Origin: Flavihumibacter fluminis
GTDB taxonomy: Bacteria; Bacteroidota; Bacteroidia; Chitinophagales; Chitinophagaceae
Assembly: GCF_021491375.1 (NCBI RefSeq)
Contig: NZ_JAKEVY010000002.1
Span: 930,001 to 994,000, forward strand
Reading direction: 5' to 3'
DNA: 64,000 nucleotides
Shown: in pieces, positions 34,274 to 42,425 of the stretch
Layout of the letters: every line of letters begins with the position of its first letter
How positions within the stretch are numbered: the stretch's first letter is position 1
Notes under the pieces: generated by a model
What the model saw: the letters and a program-made list of their open reading frames with translations, nothing else
The model's database searches: none
What the model was told of the DNA's origin: nothing
Made by a program: the position numbers and the translations under genes

Positions 34274-34302
34274 TTTGCATTTATCTGTATGATGTAATTT
34301 TC
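34274..34302 (+). promoter_or_regulatory. candidate promoter for the secreted ankyrin gene
   Basis: TTTG at 34274-34277 and TAATTTTC at 34295-34302 (one mismatch from TAnnTTTG) are separated by 17 bases. The ATG follows 14 bases later. The 26-bp palindrome abuts the upstream element. Confidence 0.4.
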
Positions 34303-34316
34303 CACAAATAATTGAG

Positions 34317-34877
34317 ATGAAATTTTTGGTACTAATCAGTTTGTTTATCAACAGTTCAGTTTGTGCACAACAGAAGGATAGTTTGAATCAGTTATTGCTC
34401 GCTGCAGCCCTTCACGGCAATGTACAGGATATTAAAAAGGCGCTTGAGTTGGGTGCTGATATCAACGCAAAAAATGAACAGGGAGCCACTGCCCTGAATA
34501 TGGTTTGTAAATTGAGTTATGAGTTTTTAGTCCCTTTTTTAATCGAAAAAGGGGCAACTGTTAACAGTCCGAATAACGATCACATATATCCCTTACATTA
34601 TGCAGTTGAGTATGATAATGTAGCCATTGTTAAGGCGCTGTTGAAAAATGGGGCGGATATCAATGTGTTGGATGGTATCCAGGAAACACCGTTGCACTGG
34701 GCAGGCTGGACAGGCAATATCCGGGCGGCAAAAATGCTGCTGAAACGGGGTGCCAATCCATACAAAGGGAATAATAGTGGAGTTACTCCCATTGATTTAA
34801 CCATCCGGCAGGAGCATAAAAAGTTGCAGCGATTATTTCAGAAAAGAAAGTATCGGCATTTTAAAGCATCTAACTAA
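34317..34877 (+). CDS. secreted ankyrin-repeat protein
   Basis: This 186-residue protein has a clear signal peptide (cleavage near VCAQ), followed by four ankyrin repeats covering nearly all of the mature protein. Units begin AALHGNVQDIKKALELGADI, then GATALNMVCKLSYEFLVPFL, YPLHYAVEYDNVAIVKALLK and TPLHWAGWTGNIRAAKMLLK. It is therefore a periplasmic or secreted binding protein; no partner is evident. Its 3' end overlaps the convergent TPR-like gene by eight bases. A second ankyrin protein in this window (21825-22433) lacks the signal peptide, so the two are not interchangeable. Confidence 0.87.
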   Translation: MKFLVLISLFINSSVCAQQKDSLNQLLLAAALHGNVQDIKKALELGADINAKNEQGATALNMVCKLSYEFLVPFLIEKGATVNSPNNDHIYPLHYAVEYDNVAIVKALLKNGADINVLDGIQETPLHWAGWTGNIRAAKMLLKRGANPYKGNNSGVTPIDLTIRQEHKKLQRLFQKRKYRHFKASN

Positions 34878-36288
34878 TGTTTTCAGTTCTTAGATTCAAC
34901 CACCACTGTAACAGTTGTTCGAGTGAAAGAAGGGATCTTTTGTATTCAATATTTAGATCGGGTTGATCTTTCCAATAAGTAGATTCCTCCAGCATTTCTG
35001 CTGGTGTTTTTGCATAGATGGTTTTAACGATTCGCTTCCTGCTATAGGCTTCCATCATTAAAGTAGTAAATCGTTCACGGTCCATTGCAAGTCCGTATTC
35101 CAATAAATTGGGAAGTAGGTTTTCTGTACCTCTTTGAGGCATGGAATCAAGGATAAATAGTATGGTTCGCTCAAATATATTCAGTATTTCAGGTCTCTTA
35201 TCGGGTTCATGTGTGCTGGTTAATATAAGCCCTTCGGCAATCGATACGGCTGACCACTGGTGATCGAAGTTTTCCTTTAAGGCATTTTCCATGATTCCGA
35301 GTTCCTTTCGACCTAGTTTCCAGCTTACCCGGTGGCCCATTTCCAGCAAAAAATCTCCCATCCAGAACTCGATCAAGTAGGCAGGTTTGCGAAGGAAGCT
35401 TATCCATTCCTCTATGTCTCCTGGCTGTTCCAGTTCTGCCAGTAAAAGAAATCCCGCAAGTGCCAAATCCGGTTGTATGCTTTCCGGAGTGAATTCACGG
35501 TAATAAAAGTCGTTAAAATAGATGTCACGAATAGCTGAACGTAAATCAGGCAGTAAACTTTCACGCGGCAACTGTAGCAACTGCATCAGAGCAGGAATAT
35601 CTTCCGGAAATAACTCCCGTTGCAAAATGGATAGTTCCGGATGCCGTAAGGATGGCATTTTGTAATACTGATTACCTGCAACCTTTTTATAAAGGAGTTG
35701 CAGCATCTCGTGCGTAGCAGCATCATATTCTTCCGGCTCAAGATAATCGTCAATTAATTCAATGAGTTCTTCGTATTCCTGGAATTCCTTTGGCATTGTC
35801 TCCAATACCTGAATAATTTTTCGGAATCGATCATACCCCAGATGAAATTCACCGTTAACAAACAGCCATTCTGCAACTAATTGTTCATATGGCAACCATT
35901 CTTCCAGGGCAACCGACATTCTGTGGGGGAATTGTTGCTCAAATGGTAGGGAGAAATCTGCCAAAACTTCCATCATATCAAATTCTTCCAGCTCCAGTAA
36001 AATCTCACCAAGAGAAGTAAGAACAATTGGTTCGCGGGGATAAGATTCATTTAACGGTAGTAAAAGATCAAGTGCCTGCCTGGATTTCTCCTGGTAATGA
36101 TAGACTCTTGCCAACGTACACGTAGGTTCAGGAAAACCTGGATAGTCGATTCTTAGTGATTTCAACTTATGTACTACTGGTTGATTGCTGTTTAGTACTT
36201 GTTCCTCCAGCGTATCCAATTCTAGCTTCAGGCTGACAGGTAGTAGAGGAGATCGATCTGTAGCGAAATAATCGGAAATGATTTTCAT
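34870..36288 (-). CDS. hypothetical protein, helical/TPR-like
   Basis: This 472-residue protein has no signal peptide or membrane helix. It is rich in Leu/Glu and predicted helical, with a TPR-like unit near residues 50-80 (PTCTLARVYHYQEKSRQALD). It contains many acidic patches such as YLEPEEYDAATHEML. I do not recognise a family beyond an all-helical scaffold, and no catalytic motif is visible. It is divergent from the GH127 gene with 98 bases between the starts. Confidence 0.72.
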   Translation of the reverse strand: MKIISDYFATDRSPLLPVSLKLELDTLEEQVLNSNQPVVHKLKSLRIDYPGFPEPTCTLARVYHYQEKSRQALDLLLPLNESYPREPIVLTSLGEILLELEEFDMMEVLADFSLPFEQQFPHRMSVALEEWLPYEQLVAEWLFVNGEFHLGYDRFRKIIQVLETMPKEFQEYEELIELIDDYLEPEEYDAATHEMLQLLYKKVAGNQYYKMPSLRHPELSILQRELFPEDIPALMQLLQLPRESLLPDLRSAIRDIYFNDFYYREFTPESIQPDLALAGFLLLAELEQPGDIEEWISFLRKPAYLIEFWMGDFLLEMGHRVSWKLGRKELGIMENALKENFDHQWSAVSIAEGLILTSTHEPDKRPEILNIFERTILFILDSMPQRGTENLLPNLLEYGLAMDRERFTTLMMEAYSRKRIVKTIYAKTPAEMLEESTYWKDQPDLNIEYKRSLLSLEQLLQWWLNLRTENIS

Positions 36289-36386
36289 GTTTGATATGTA
36301 GGCCAGGTTGTAAAAAACTTACCGTAAAGGTGAAGAAAATGAACCAAATAGAATGTAAATTGATTATTCACCTAAATCCGCCAACA

Positions 36387-38342
36387 ATGACCCGATTGTT
36401 TCTTGCCGCAATAGTTTGTTTGTCCTCAACAACTCTTCATAGCCAATCCCTCCAGAAGTTGCAACCTGTCTCTTTTTCTGAAGTGACAATTGAGGATGGT
36501 TTCTGGTCGCCCAAACTGGCTACCGTAGCAAATGTTACGATTAAAGCATGTATTGACTATACGGAAAATAAAACCGGTCGTATTCGCAATTTCGAGAGAG
36601 CGGCCGCTCATAAGCCGGGTGCTTTTGAAGGAATTTTTTACGATGATTCTGATGTGTACAAGGCCCTGGAGGCAATTGCCTATTCTCTGCGCAATCATCC
36701 CGATGCTGCAATTGAAGCAAAAGCGGATGAATGGATTGCTAAAATTGCTGCTGCACAATTGCCGGATGGGTATCTCAATTCGTATTATACACTAACTGGG
36801 TTGGATAAGCGCTGGTCAGATATGGACAAGCATGAAACCTATTGTGCCGGACACTTGATTGAAGCAGGAATCGCCTATCACAATACTACTGGAAAAAGAT
36901 TGTTACTGGATGTGGGTGTTCGTTTTGCCAATTATATGGATTCAATTTTCCGGTTGGCAAACAACGCCTGGGTGCCTGGCCACCAGGAAATAGAACTGGC
37001 GCTGATGAAACTGTACCATCATACAGGCAATAACCGCTACATGGAGCTGTCTAGATGGTTCCTGGACCAGCGGGGAAGGGGACATTGGAAAGGAGCTATC
37101 AAGTACGATGAAAATAGTCGGCAGTACTATCAGAATATGGAACCGGTAAAGGAACAAAAAGAAATCACCGGTCATGCTGTTCGTGCTATGTATCTCTATA
37201 CCGGAGCGGCGGATGTGGCAGCTGTAACAAACGATGCCGGATATGTACAGGCAATGAAAACCATCTGGGAGGATGTAGTTTATCGGAACATGTACCTGAC
37301 AGGAGGTATTGGTGCCCAGGCAAGAAATGAGGGATTTGGTGTCGATTACGATCTGCCCAATGAAGATGCCTACAGTGAAACCTGTGCCTCGGTAGGTATG
37401 GTCTTCTGGAACCAGCGCATGCACATGCTCAGTGGGGATGGCAAATATGTGGATGTCCTTGAACGCAGCCTGTACAATGCTGCCCTGGATGGCCTTTCAC
37501 TCAGCGGGGATCGTTTTTTCTATGGCAATCCGCTTGCCTCTACTGGTACGCATAACCGAAGCGAGTGGTTTGGAACAGCTTGTTGTCCGTCTAATATAGC
37601 GCGACTCGTAGCATCGTTGGGTAACTACATTTATGCTACTTCAGCAGATGCCATCTGGGTAAATCTCTATGTGGGCAGTAAAACAACTCTGAAGATGACG
37701 GGTACCAGGGTAGGGCTGCAACTGGAAACCGGTTATCCCTGGAAGGGAAGTACGCAGCTAACGGTAACACCTGATCGAAAGAAAGCCTTTTCCCTGCGTC
37801 TGCGCATGCCGGGTTGGATGAACCAGCCGGTGCCAGGGGCCTTGTATCAATATGCCGAAACTAAAACGATGGCAGCAAGGATTGAAGTAAATGGCAAGCC
37901 GGTTGAGTATACGCAGGAGGATGGATATGCGGTTATCAATCGTATCTGGGCAAAAGGTGATAAGGTAACCATTGACTTGCCTATGAAACCACGACTGGTG
38001 GTAAGTCGCCCTGAACTAAAGCAGAACAATAACCGGATGGCTATCCAGTATGGTCCTCTTGTGTATTGCGTGGAAGGGAAGGATAACAACAATGCGGCCT
38101 GGAATATCGTGCTGCCGGATAAGCCCTCCTTTACTGTTTCGTATCGAGCTGATTTGCTGGGAGGAATTAATGTGATCAATTTTTCTGCACCAGTAACTAG
38201 TATTGGAGCTGATCGCAAAACAGTACAAACGAACCTGCAAACAGTAACAGCTATTCCCTATTTCAGTTGGAATAACCGGGGCGCAAGTCCCATGCAGGTT
38301 TGGTTACCGGTGTATGTTGAGGAAGTGAAGTTGAATTATTGA
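36387..38342 (+). CDS. GH127 beta-L-arabinofuranosidase (DUF1680)
   Basis: This is a secreted 651-residue glycoside hydrolase. The ATG at 36387 starts a signal peptide (MTRLFLAAIVCLSSTTLHS). The open frame extends to 36291, but those codons do not look like protein start. The (alpha/alpha)6-barrel domain shows the residues known from HypBA1 chemistry: Glu331 and Cys333 in SETCASVG, and the Cys399-Cys400 pair in TACCPSN, which hold zinc and supply the Cys nucleophile. A C-terminal beta-domain completes the family layout. It should remove beta-L-arabinofuranosyl units from plant glycoproteins or pectin. No SusCD pair is nearby, so it stands alone rather than in a typical polysaccharide locus. 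Its last bases overlap the next gene on the other strand. Confidence 0.92.
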   Translation: MTRLFLAAIVCLSSTTLHSQSLQKLQPVSFSEVTIEDGFWSPKLATVANVTIKACIDYTENKTGRIRNFERAAAHKPGAFEGIFYDDSDVYKALEAIAYSLRNHPDAAIEAKADEWIAKIAAAQLPDGYLNSYYTLTGLDKRWSDMDKHETYCAGHLIEAGIAYHNTTGKRLLLDVGVRFANYMDSIFRLANNAWVPGHQEIELALMKLYHHTGNNRYMELSRWFLDQRGRGHWKGAIKYDENSRQYYQNMEPVKEQKEITGHAVRAMYLYTGAADVAAVTNDAGYVQAMKTIWEDVVYRNMYLTGGIGAQARNEGFGVDYDLPNEDAYSETCASVGMVFWNQRMHMLSGDGKYVDVLERSLYNAALDGLSLSGDRFFYGNPLASTGTHNRSEWFGTACCPSNIARLVASLGNYIYATSADAIWVNLYVGSKTTLKMTGTRVGLQLETGYPWKGSTQLTVTPDRKKAFSLRLRMPGWMNQPVPGALYQYAETKTMAARIEVNGKPVEYTQEDGYAVINRIWAKGDKVTIDLPMKPRLVVSRPELKQNNNRMAIQYGPLVYCVEGKDNNNAAWNIVLPDKPSFTVSYRADLLGGINVINFSAPVTSIGADRKTVQTNLQTVTAIPYFSWNNRGASPMQVWLPVYVEEVKLNY

Positions 38343-38878
38343 TGGCTTTCAGCTTTTTTCATCAGTTTATTTTGCTTTGCCGTATAATATTTTTTTAAGT
38401 CGGGATTGAACCAATCTTCAATGGATTCAATTTCTTTACTTTTAAAGTAAGCTAAAAATTCAAGTTCATATTTGTCGTCAAATTTTTTTCTTAAACGACC
38501 AATTTTACTGTTTGTAAAGACAAGATCATTCTTATTAACGTAACATTCCTCCAATTCTGAATAAATTAAATAATAATCTCCGTATTTAATAATTACTGCT
38601 TTTATCTCCCCAATTGAAAAGATTGATATAACTTTTCCTTCTGCGACGCTATATACTTCGGATGGTTTGTTTGTAATAAATACAATTCCATAGAAAGGAA
38701 TTGACGTTATCATAAGTCCTGAAGCAAATTTATTTGGAAGAAAAATATTAGTGACATTATCTAATGGCATCCTCCATTTGCCCTTACTAAGTTCAAATGT
38801 TTTATTTGAGTCTAATTGGGCATAAGCGCAAGAGGTGACAAGGCAACAAAATACAATAATGAAGATGCGAGTGATCAT
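38336..38878 (-). CDS. degenerate M23/LytM-like secreted protein
   Basis: This protein is about 180 residues from the ATG at 38878, which begins a signal peptide (MITRIFIIVFCCLVTSCAYA; a lipobox TSC is also possible). The middle resembles the LytM/M23 core: VYSVAEGKVISIF, then VIIKYGDYYLIYSELEECYV and KIGRLRKK. The zinc ligands are missing. The place of the usual HxH carries LEFLAYF, and the first His/Asp pair is also absent. It is probably a non-enzymatic LytM fold, as in EnvC-type activators. The longer frame to 38920 is less likely. The coding sequence is clearly more A+T-rich than the GH127 gene beside it. Confidence 0.7.
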   Translation of the reverse strand: MITRIFIIVFCCLVTSCAYAQLDSNKTFELSKGKWRMPLDNVTNIFLPNKFASGLMITSIPFYGIVFITNKPSEVYSVAEGKVISIFSIGEIKAVIIKYGDYYLIYSELEECYVNKNDLVFTNSKIGRLRKKFDDKYELEFLAYFKSKEIESIEDWFNPDLKKYYTAKQNKLMKKAESHQ

Positions 38879-38894
38879 TTCAGTTTTTTGAATA

Positions 38895-39422
38895 TTAAGG
38901 GTAAAGTTCAAAAAATTCAATTTCAGATCCCGCGAGTATTATTTTCTTTATATTTTTATTGTTGTTTAAAAAGTTGGTAGATGATATCGCTTTCTTAATA
39001 TCATTTTTCAGTACATCAACAAGCTGATTACCTGACATCTTTTGATACTCTTGAAGTTGAATATTGGGATGGCCTGCAATTGGCATATTTTTCATTTTGC
39101 TCACTAATTCATATAGATCATTTGAACGGTTACTAAAGTAACCCATCGTTAAGTAAAACTGCGAGCTGGTTTCTGCAAGCCGAAAGACAACAATTTTCTC
39201 TGTTGTATCTGATGGGTTTGGTGATTTTATTTTATTTAACCATTGATTCAATGTTGGATAGGTTGAATCGGGAGGTAGTGGAGGAGGAGGTTCCTCATAT
39301 TTTTTTGTGCTGGAAATCGGTTCAAGAACAAGCTGGTTATTCGTGTAATTGTTGCACGATACTAGCAGTGAGATTAGAAGAAATGTAATAATTAAACCAT
39401 TGGGGTATTTTTGATCGACCAT
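38895..39422 (-). CDS. hypothetical lipoprotein, A+T-rich
   Basis: This 175-residue protein has a hydrophobic N-terminus ending in a lipobox (LLVSC at residues 19-23), followed by a Pro-rich stretch (YEEPPPPLPP). The rest is a soluble domain of no recognised family. It precedes the M23-like gene on the same strand by about 16 bases and shares its A+T-rich composition, so the two look like a co-transcribed pair of lineage-specific genes. The start is directly preceded by the 22-bp tandem repeat array. Confidence 0.65.
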   Translation of the reverse strand: MVDQKYPNGLIITFLLISLLVSCNNYTNNQLVLEPISSTKKYEEPPPPLPPDSTYPTLNQWLNKIKSPNPSDTTEKIVVFRLAETSSQFYLTMGYFSNRSNDLYELVSKMKNMPIAGHPNIQLQEYQKMSGNQLVDVLKNDIKKAISSTNFLNNNKNIKKIILAGSEIEFFELYP

Positions 39423-39424
39423 TT

Positions 39425-39534
39425 AGCACTGTTTAACCATTCAAGTACCACTGTTTAACCACTCCGGCACCGTTCATTAACTACTAATGAACCGCTAGTG
39501 AACCACTCTGGAATCGTTCCCAACCGCTCTGTCT
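39425..39534. repeat. 22-bp degenerate tandem repeat, five units
   Basis: Units start at 39425, 39447, 39469, 39491 and 39513. Units 1 and 2 share CACTGTTTAACCA; units 3-5 keep the AAC(C/T) core at positions 11-14 and a [TA]CT or similar end. The period is constant at 22 bases, about two DNA turns. The array fills the divergent gap between the A+T-rich lipoprotein gene and the transglutaminase-like gene. Spacers are absent, so it is not a CRISPR array. Confidence 0.72.
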
Positions 39535-39664
39535 GCAAATTAGAAGTAGAACACAATTCTGATTTGCTACTGTTATTTTACTCTTTTTTTTTGAAAATGA
39601 AAAGAAAATTTCCTTTGGTAAACAAGCTTTGGAGGGTAAAAGGAAAAGCCATAAGTTTCAGTTA

Positions 39665-40828
39665 ATGAACTATTGGTTATTTGTCTGCTTCTTTTATTTT
39701 GGTTCTGTTTTGCCTTTGGTTGCTCAGCAGGAAAGGTATATGCCGCGCTATTCTTCCACCTTGCATACAGTGTTGAAGATGGAAGAAGTTCGGATAGGAC
39801 GGACAGATCTGATCAATCGTTACGATTCAACCTTTCGGTTGGTAGATCACCTGATTGACCGTGCCCATAAGGAAATAAGTTTCAGTCCCGGTGAAAATTC
39901 AAATGCTGCTGCCAAGCTGGTCCTGAAAAATATACACGAATTATTATTGGATGAAGGTTTTATTTTCAATCGATCCAAAGGAAGCTTCTATGAATCATTG
40001 ACACCTATCGCTCCTGATTCACCTGAAATTCCAAAATACCTGGGCAATCTTCGTCCGGCTGAGCGCCGTGCGGCAGCTAAACGTAAACCGGAAGCTTATT
40101 ACCTGGCCGATTGTGACATCAGTGTGCTCTTGTATATGGCAATAGGTGAATTGCTGCAACTGCCTGTAACTGCAGTATGGCTTCCTAAACATATGATCTT
40201 ACGATGGGAATTACCGGACAATAACATGCTGCTGGTAGAAACGCAAACTGGCAGGATTAGCAATAGCGAGGTTGCCTATCGTGAAAAATATCGTATCAGT
40301 TTAGCGGAAGAAGTAGCGTATGAATATTTTAAGCCCCTAGGACCAACTGAACTAAAAGGTTTATACAGTATGTTATTTGGTATCGATAAATGGATGTATC
40401 CTCCATGCAGCGACAGTGTTCGAGGACAGTTACTAGACCAGGCGCTGCAACTACGACCTGCGATGCCATTTTTACAGGTGATGTGTATCAATCACTGGCT
40501 GATAACAAATGATACAGCCCGATTTAATAAAGCATCCGAACTGGCAGCTACCTTACTGAAAATTACACCGCGACACAACTACTATCAATTGGTTCATGCC
40601 TATGCAGCCATTAAAACCGGTAAAGCCAGTGAAATGGTAGTACAGCTTGAACAGGAACTGCAGGCAAATCCTGCAAATGGCGCTATGGTTGATATGCTCG
40701 GTTATGCCTATCTGAAAACAGGCCAATCTGAAAAAGCATGTGAATTCTTCTCTAAAGCAAAGGTGCTGGGAATTACAGCGCATGCTGAAAAAGAGATCCA
40801 GTCTTTTATTGAGAAAAGTTGTAATTAG
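39665..40828 (+). CDS. secreted transglutaminase-like protein with TPR C-terminus
   Basis: This 387-residue protein starts at ATG 39665, which opens a signal peptide (MNYWLFVCFFYFGSVLPLVAQ). An upstream TTG at 39629 only adds basic residues. The central region looks like a transglutaminase/SirB1-like fold: Cys150 in LADCDISVLLYMA, His176 in PKHMILRWE and a following acidic residue in LVETQTG. The C-terminal part has TPR-like helices, ending with AMVDMLGYAYLKTGQSEKAC. Enzymatic activity is not certain. Function is unknown; it may be a peptidase or scaffold in the periplasm. Confidence 0.78.
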   Translation: MNYWLFVCFFYFGSVLPLVAQQERYMPRYSSTLHTVLKMEEVRIGRTDLINRYDSTFRLVDHLIDRAHKEISFSPGENSNAAAKLVLKNIHELLLDEGFIFNRSKGSFYESLTPIAPDSPEIPKYLGNLRPAERRAAAKRKPEAYYLADCDISVLLYMAIGELLQLPVTAVWLPKHMILRWELPDNNMLLVETQTGRISNSEVAYREKYRISLAEEVAYEYFKPLGPTELKGLYSMLFGIDKWMYPPCSDSVRGQLLDQALQLRPAMPFLQVMCINHWLITNDTARFNKASELAATLLKITPRHNYYQLVHAYAAIKTGKASEMVVQLEQELQANPANGAMVDMLGYAYLKTGQSEKACEFFSKAKVLGITAHAEKEIQSFIEKSCN

Positions 40829-40834
40829 ATACCC

Positions 40835-40854
40835 TTCTTGATTACGATCAAGAA
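40835..40854. repeat. perfect 8-bp inverted repeat before the methyltransferase gene
   Basis: TTCTTGAT and ATCAAGAA flank TACG. It ends exactly at the ATG at 40855. The half-site TTCTTGA is shared with the palindrome near 34.26 kb. It has no T tract, so a terminator is unlikely on its own. Confidence 0.55.
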
Positions 40855-40905
40855 ATGAAATATCTATTCAAGCTGATCTTTGGGGGATTCAAAATTCTAC
40901 TGCAC

Positions 40906-41685
40906 ATGAATGAAACTGAACTTGCCAGTTATTGGAATAATAATGCGCCTGCCTGGATTGAACTTTCACGGGCAGGATATGATATTTACCGGGACTATCT
41001 GAATACACCTGCTTTTTTTACTATCCTTCCGGATGTTAAAGGATTAAAGGGAATTGATATCGGATGTGGGGAAGGTCATAATACAAGGCTATTGGCAACA
41101 AAAGGAGCAATTGTGGATGCAATCGATATTTCATCCCTGTTTATTGAAAGTGCCATTAAAATGGAAAAGGAATATCCACTGGGGATTCGTTATACCGTTG
41201 CGAGTGCAACAAAACTTCCGTTTAATAATGACAGTTTTGATTTCGCTACTTCTTTTATGTGTTTGATGGATTTGCCTGATCAGGAGCAAGCGGTATCCGA
41301 AGCGTATCGGGTACTTAAGCCAGGAGGATTTTTCCAGTTTTCAATTGAACATCCCTGTTTCAAAACGCCGTACCAGAGAAAAGTGGAGAATGCGCAGGGA
41401 GATATCGCTTTTGAAGTGGGCAATTACTTTAAAAGCGCTAACGGTACTATTGAAGAATGGATTTTTGGTGATGCGCCGGATGAGTTAAAAAACCGCCTGC
41501 CAAAATTCCGCATACCCAATTTTCATCGAACCTTAAGTTGGTGGATCAATACCCTCATTTCGGTAGGATTCTCTATTGAGCTTCTTCACGAACCTTATCC
41601 TGATGAGGAGGCCGTTCTGAATAAGCCCAAGTTAAAAGCCGCCAGAGAAATTAGCTACTTTTTACAGGTGAGATGCAGAAAATAA
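40906..41685 (+). CDS. class I SAM-dependent methyltransferase
   Basis: This is a methyltransferase with motif I GIDIGCGEGHNTRLLA, an acidic residue in IDISSLFIESA, motif II region FDFATSFMCLMDLPD and a later motif around VLKPGGFFQFSIEHPC. The Methyltransf_11 fold is clear; the substrate is not. I place the start at ATG 40906 (MNETELASYW), where the domain proper begins. The ATG at 40855 would add 17 residues but sits directly on a perfect inverted repeat, and GATCTTTG at 40875-40882 could be the promoter for the shorter form. About 259 residues result. Confidence 0.88.
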   Translation: MNETELASYWNNNAPAWIELSRAGYDIYRDYLNTPAFFTILPDVKGLKGIDIGCGEGHNTRLLATKGAIVDAIDISSLFIESAIKMEKEYPLGIRYTVASATKLPFNNDSFDFATSFMCLMDLPDQEQAVSEAYRVLKPGGFFQFSIEHPCFKTPYQRKVENAQGDIAFEVGNYFKSANGTIEEWIFGDAPDELKNRLPKFRIPNFHRTLSWWINTLISVGFSIELLHEPYPDEEAVLNKPKLKAAREISYFLQVRCRK

Positions 41686-41829
41686 ACAGCCCAGCATCGC
41701 ATAATCAAGGCAATTGGATTCGGATTTTACGAAAGGGTATAATTAATTTAATTTAAGAATTCATCTGGGCATTTTTATTGTCGTTCTGTATGGTATATTT
41801 AGAAAAAATTATTGACTAGCTGTTTTCAA

Positions 41830-42330
41830 ATGACAAAGAGGCAAGTCGTCATACATTCGGGTAACTGTAAATTAAAAATTACAACAAACAAGCGCACTTT
41901 ATTTAGCAGGATTATCATAACCTTACTATTTGTACTTTCAATTTTAAGTATTCTACTCTGGATTTATTTAAATATCAATAAAAAGTGGGATTATTTTGAA
42001 TATCTCTCTTTCAGTATTATTTGCATCTTTTTATTTATACTGTCACAGCGAATGATTCATAATTCATCCTTTACAATTGAAAGCATATCGAATCAGTTCC
42101 TTATTAATGGTAAATATCTTCATAGTAACATGGATTCTAAAAGTTTGGTAGTTTACGAATATGCAGGAGAAACAATTATAAATTCAATAGGAAATCTATC
42201 GATTAAAATGGGTGGCCGGGAATATAAAATCTTTAATTCGGCTAATGAACAAACGATAAATGAGATTAAATCGGCTCTAAATGAATTTTTCGCTATCTCG
42301 TTAAATGTAGAAAAGAAAATTATTTATTAG
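41830..42330 (+). CDS. hypothetical two-helix membrane protein, A+T-rich
   Basis: This protein is about 166 residues from ATG 41830; an upstream TTG at 41812 would add six residues. Two hydrophobic segments lie at about residues 26-46 and 60-75. A soluble part follows, with SISNQFLINGKYLHSN and ISIKMGGREYKIF-like beta-strand patterns. The layout recalls small PH-domain-like or YcxB-like membrane proteins, but no family is recognised. Composition is A+T-rich relative to the neighbouring genes, like the pair at 38.3-39.4 kb. Confidence 0.6.
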   Translation: MTKRQVVIHSGNCKLKITTNKRTLFSRIIITLLFVLSILSILLWIYLNINKKWDYFEYLSFSIICIFLFILSQRMIHNSSFTIESISNQFLINGKYLHSNMDSKSLVVYEYAGETIINSIGNLSIKMGGREYKIFNSANEQTINEIKSALNEFFAISLNVEKKIIY

Positions 42331-42425
42331 TGTACCCTATTTTTTGATTTATAAACTGAATTCGATACGCACTTCATTCGTCTTATCCCCAAAACACCTA
42401 TTTTAGCCCTTCGCAATTTATAGGT

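Noticed and set aside
39425-39534. Possible CRISPR array
   Set aside because: Units are contiguous at 22 bases with no spacers, units are degenerate, and no cas genes lie in the window.
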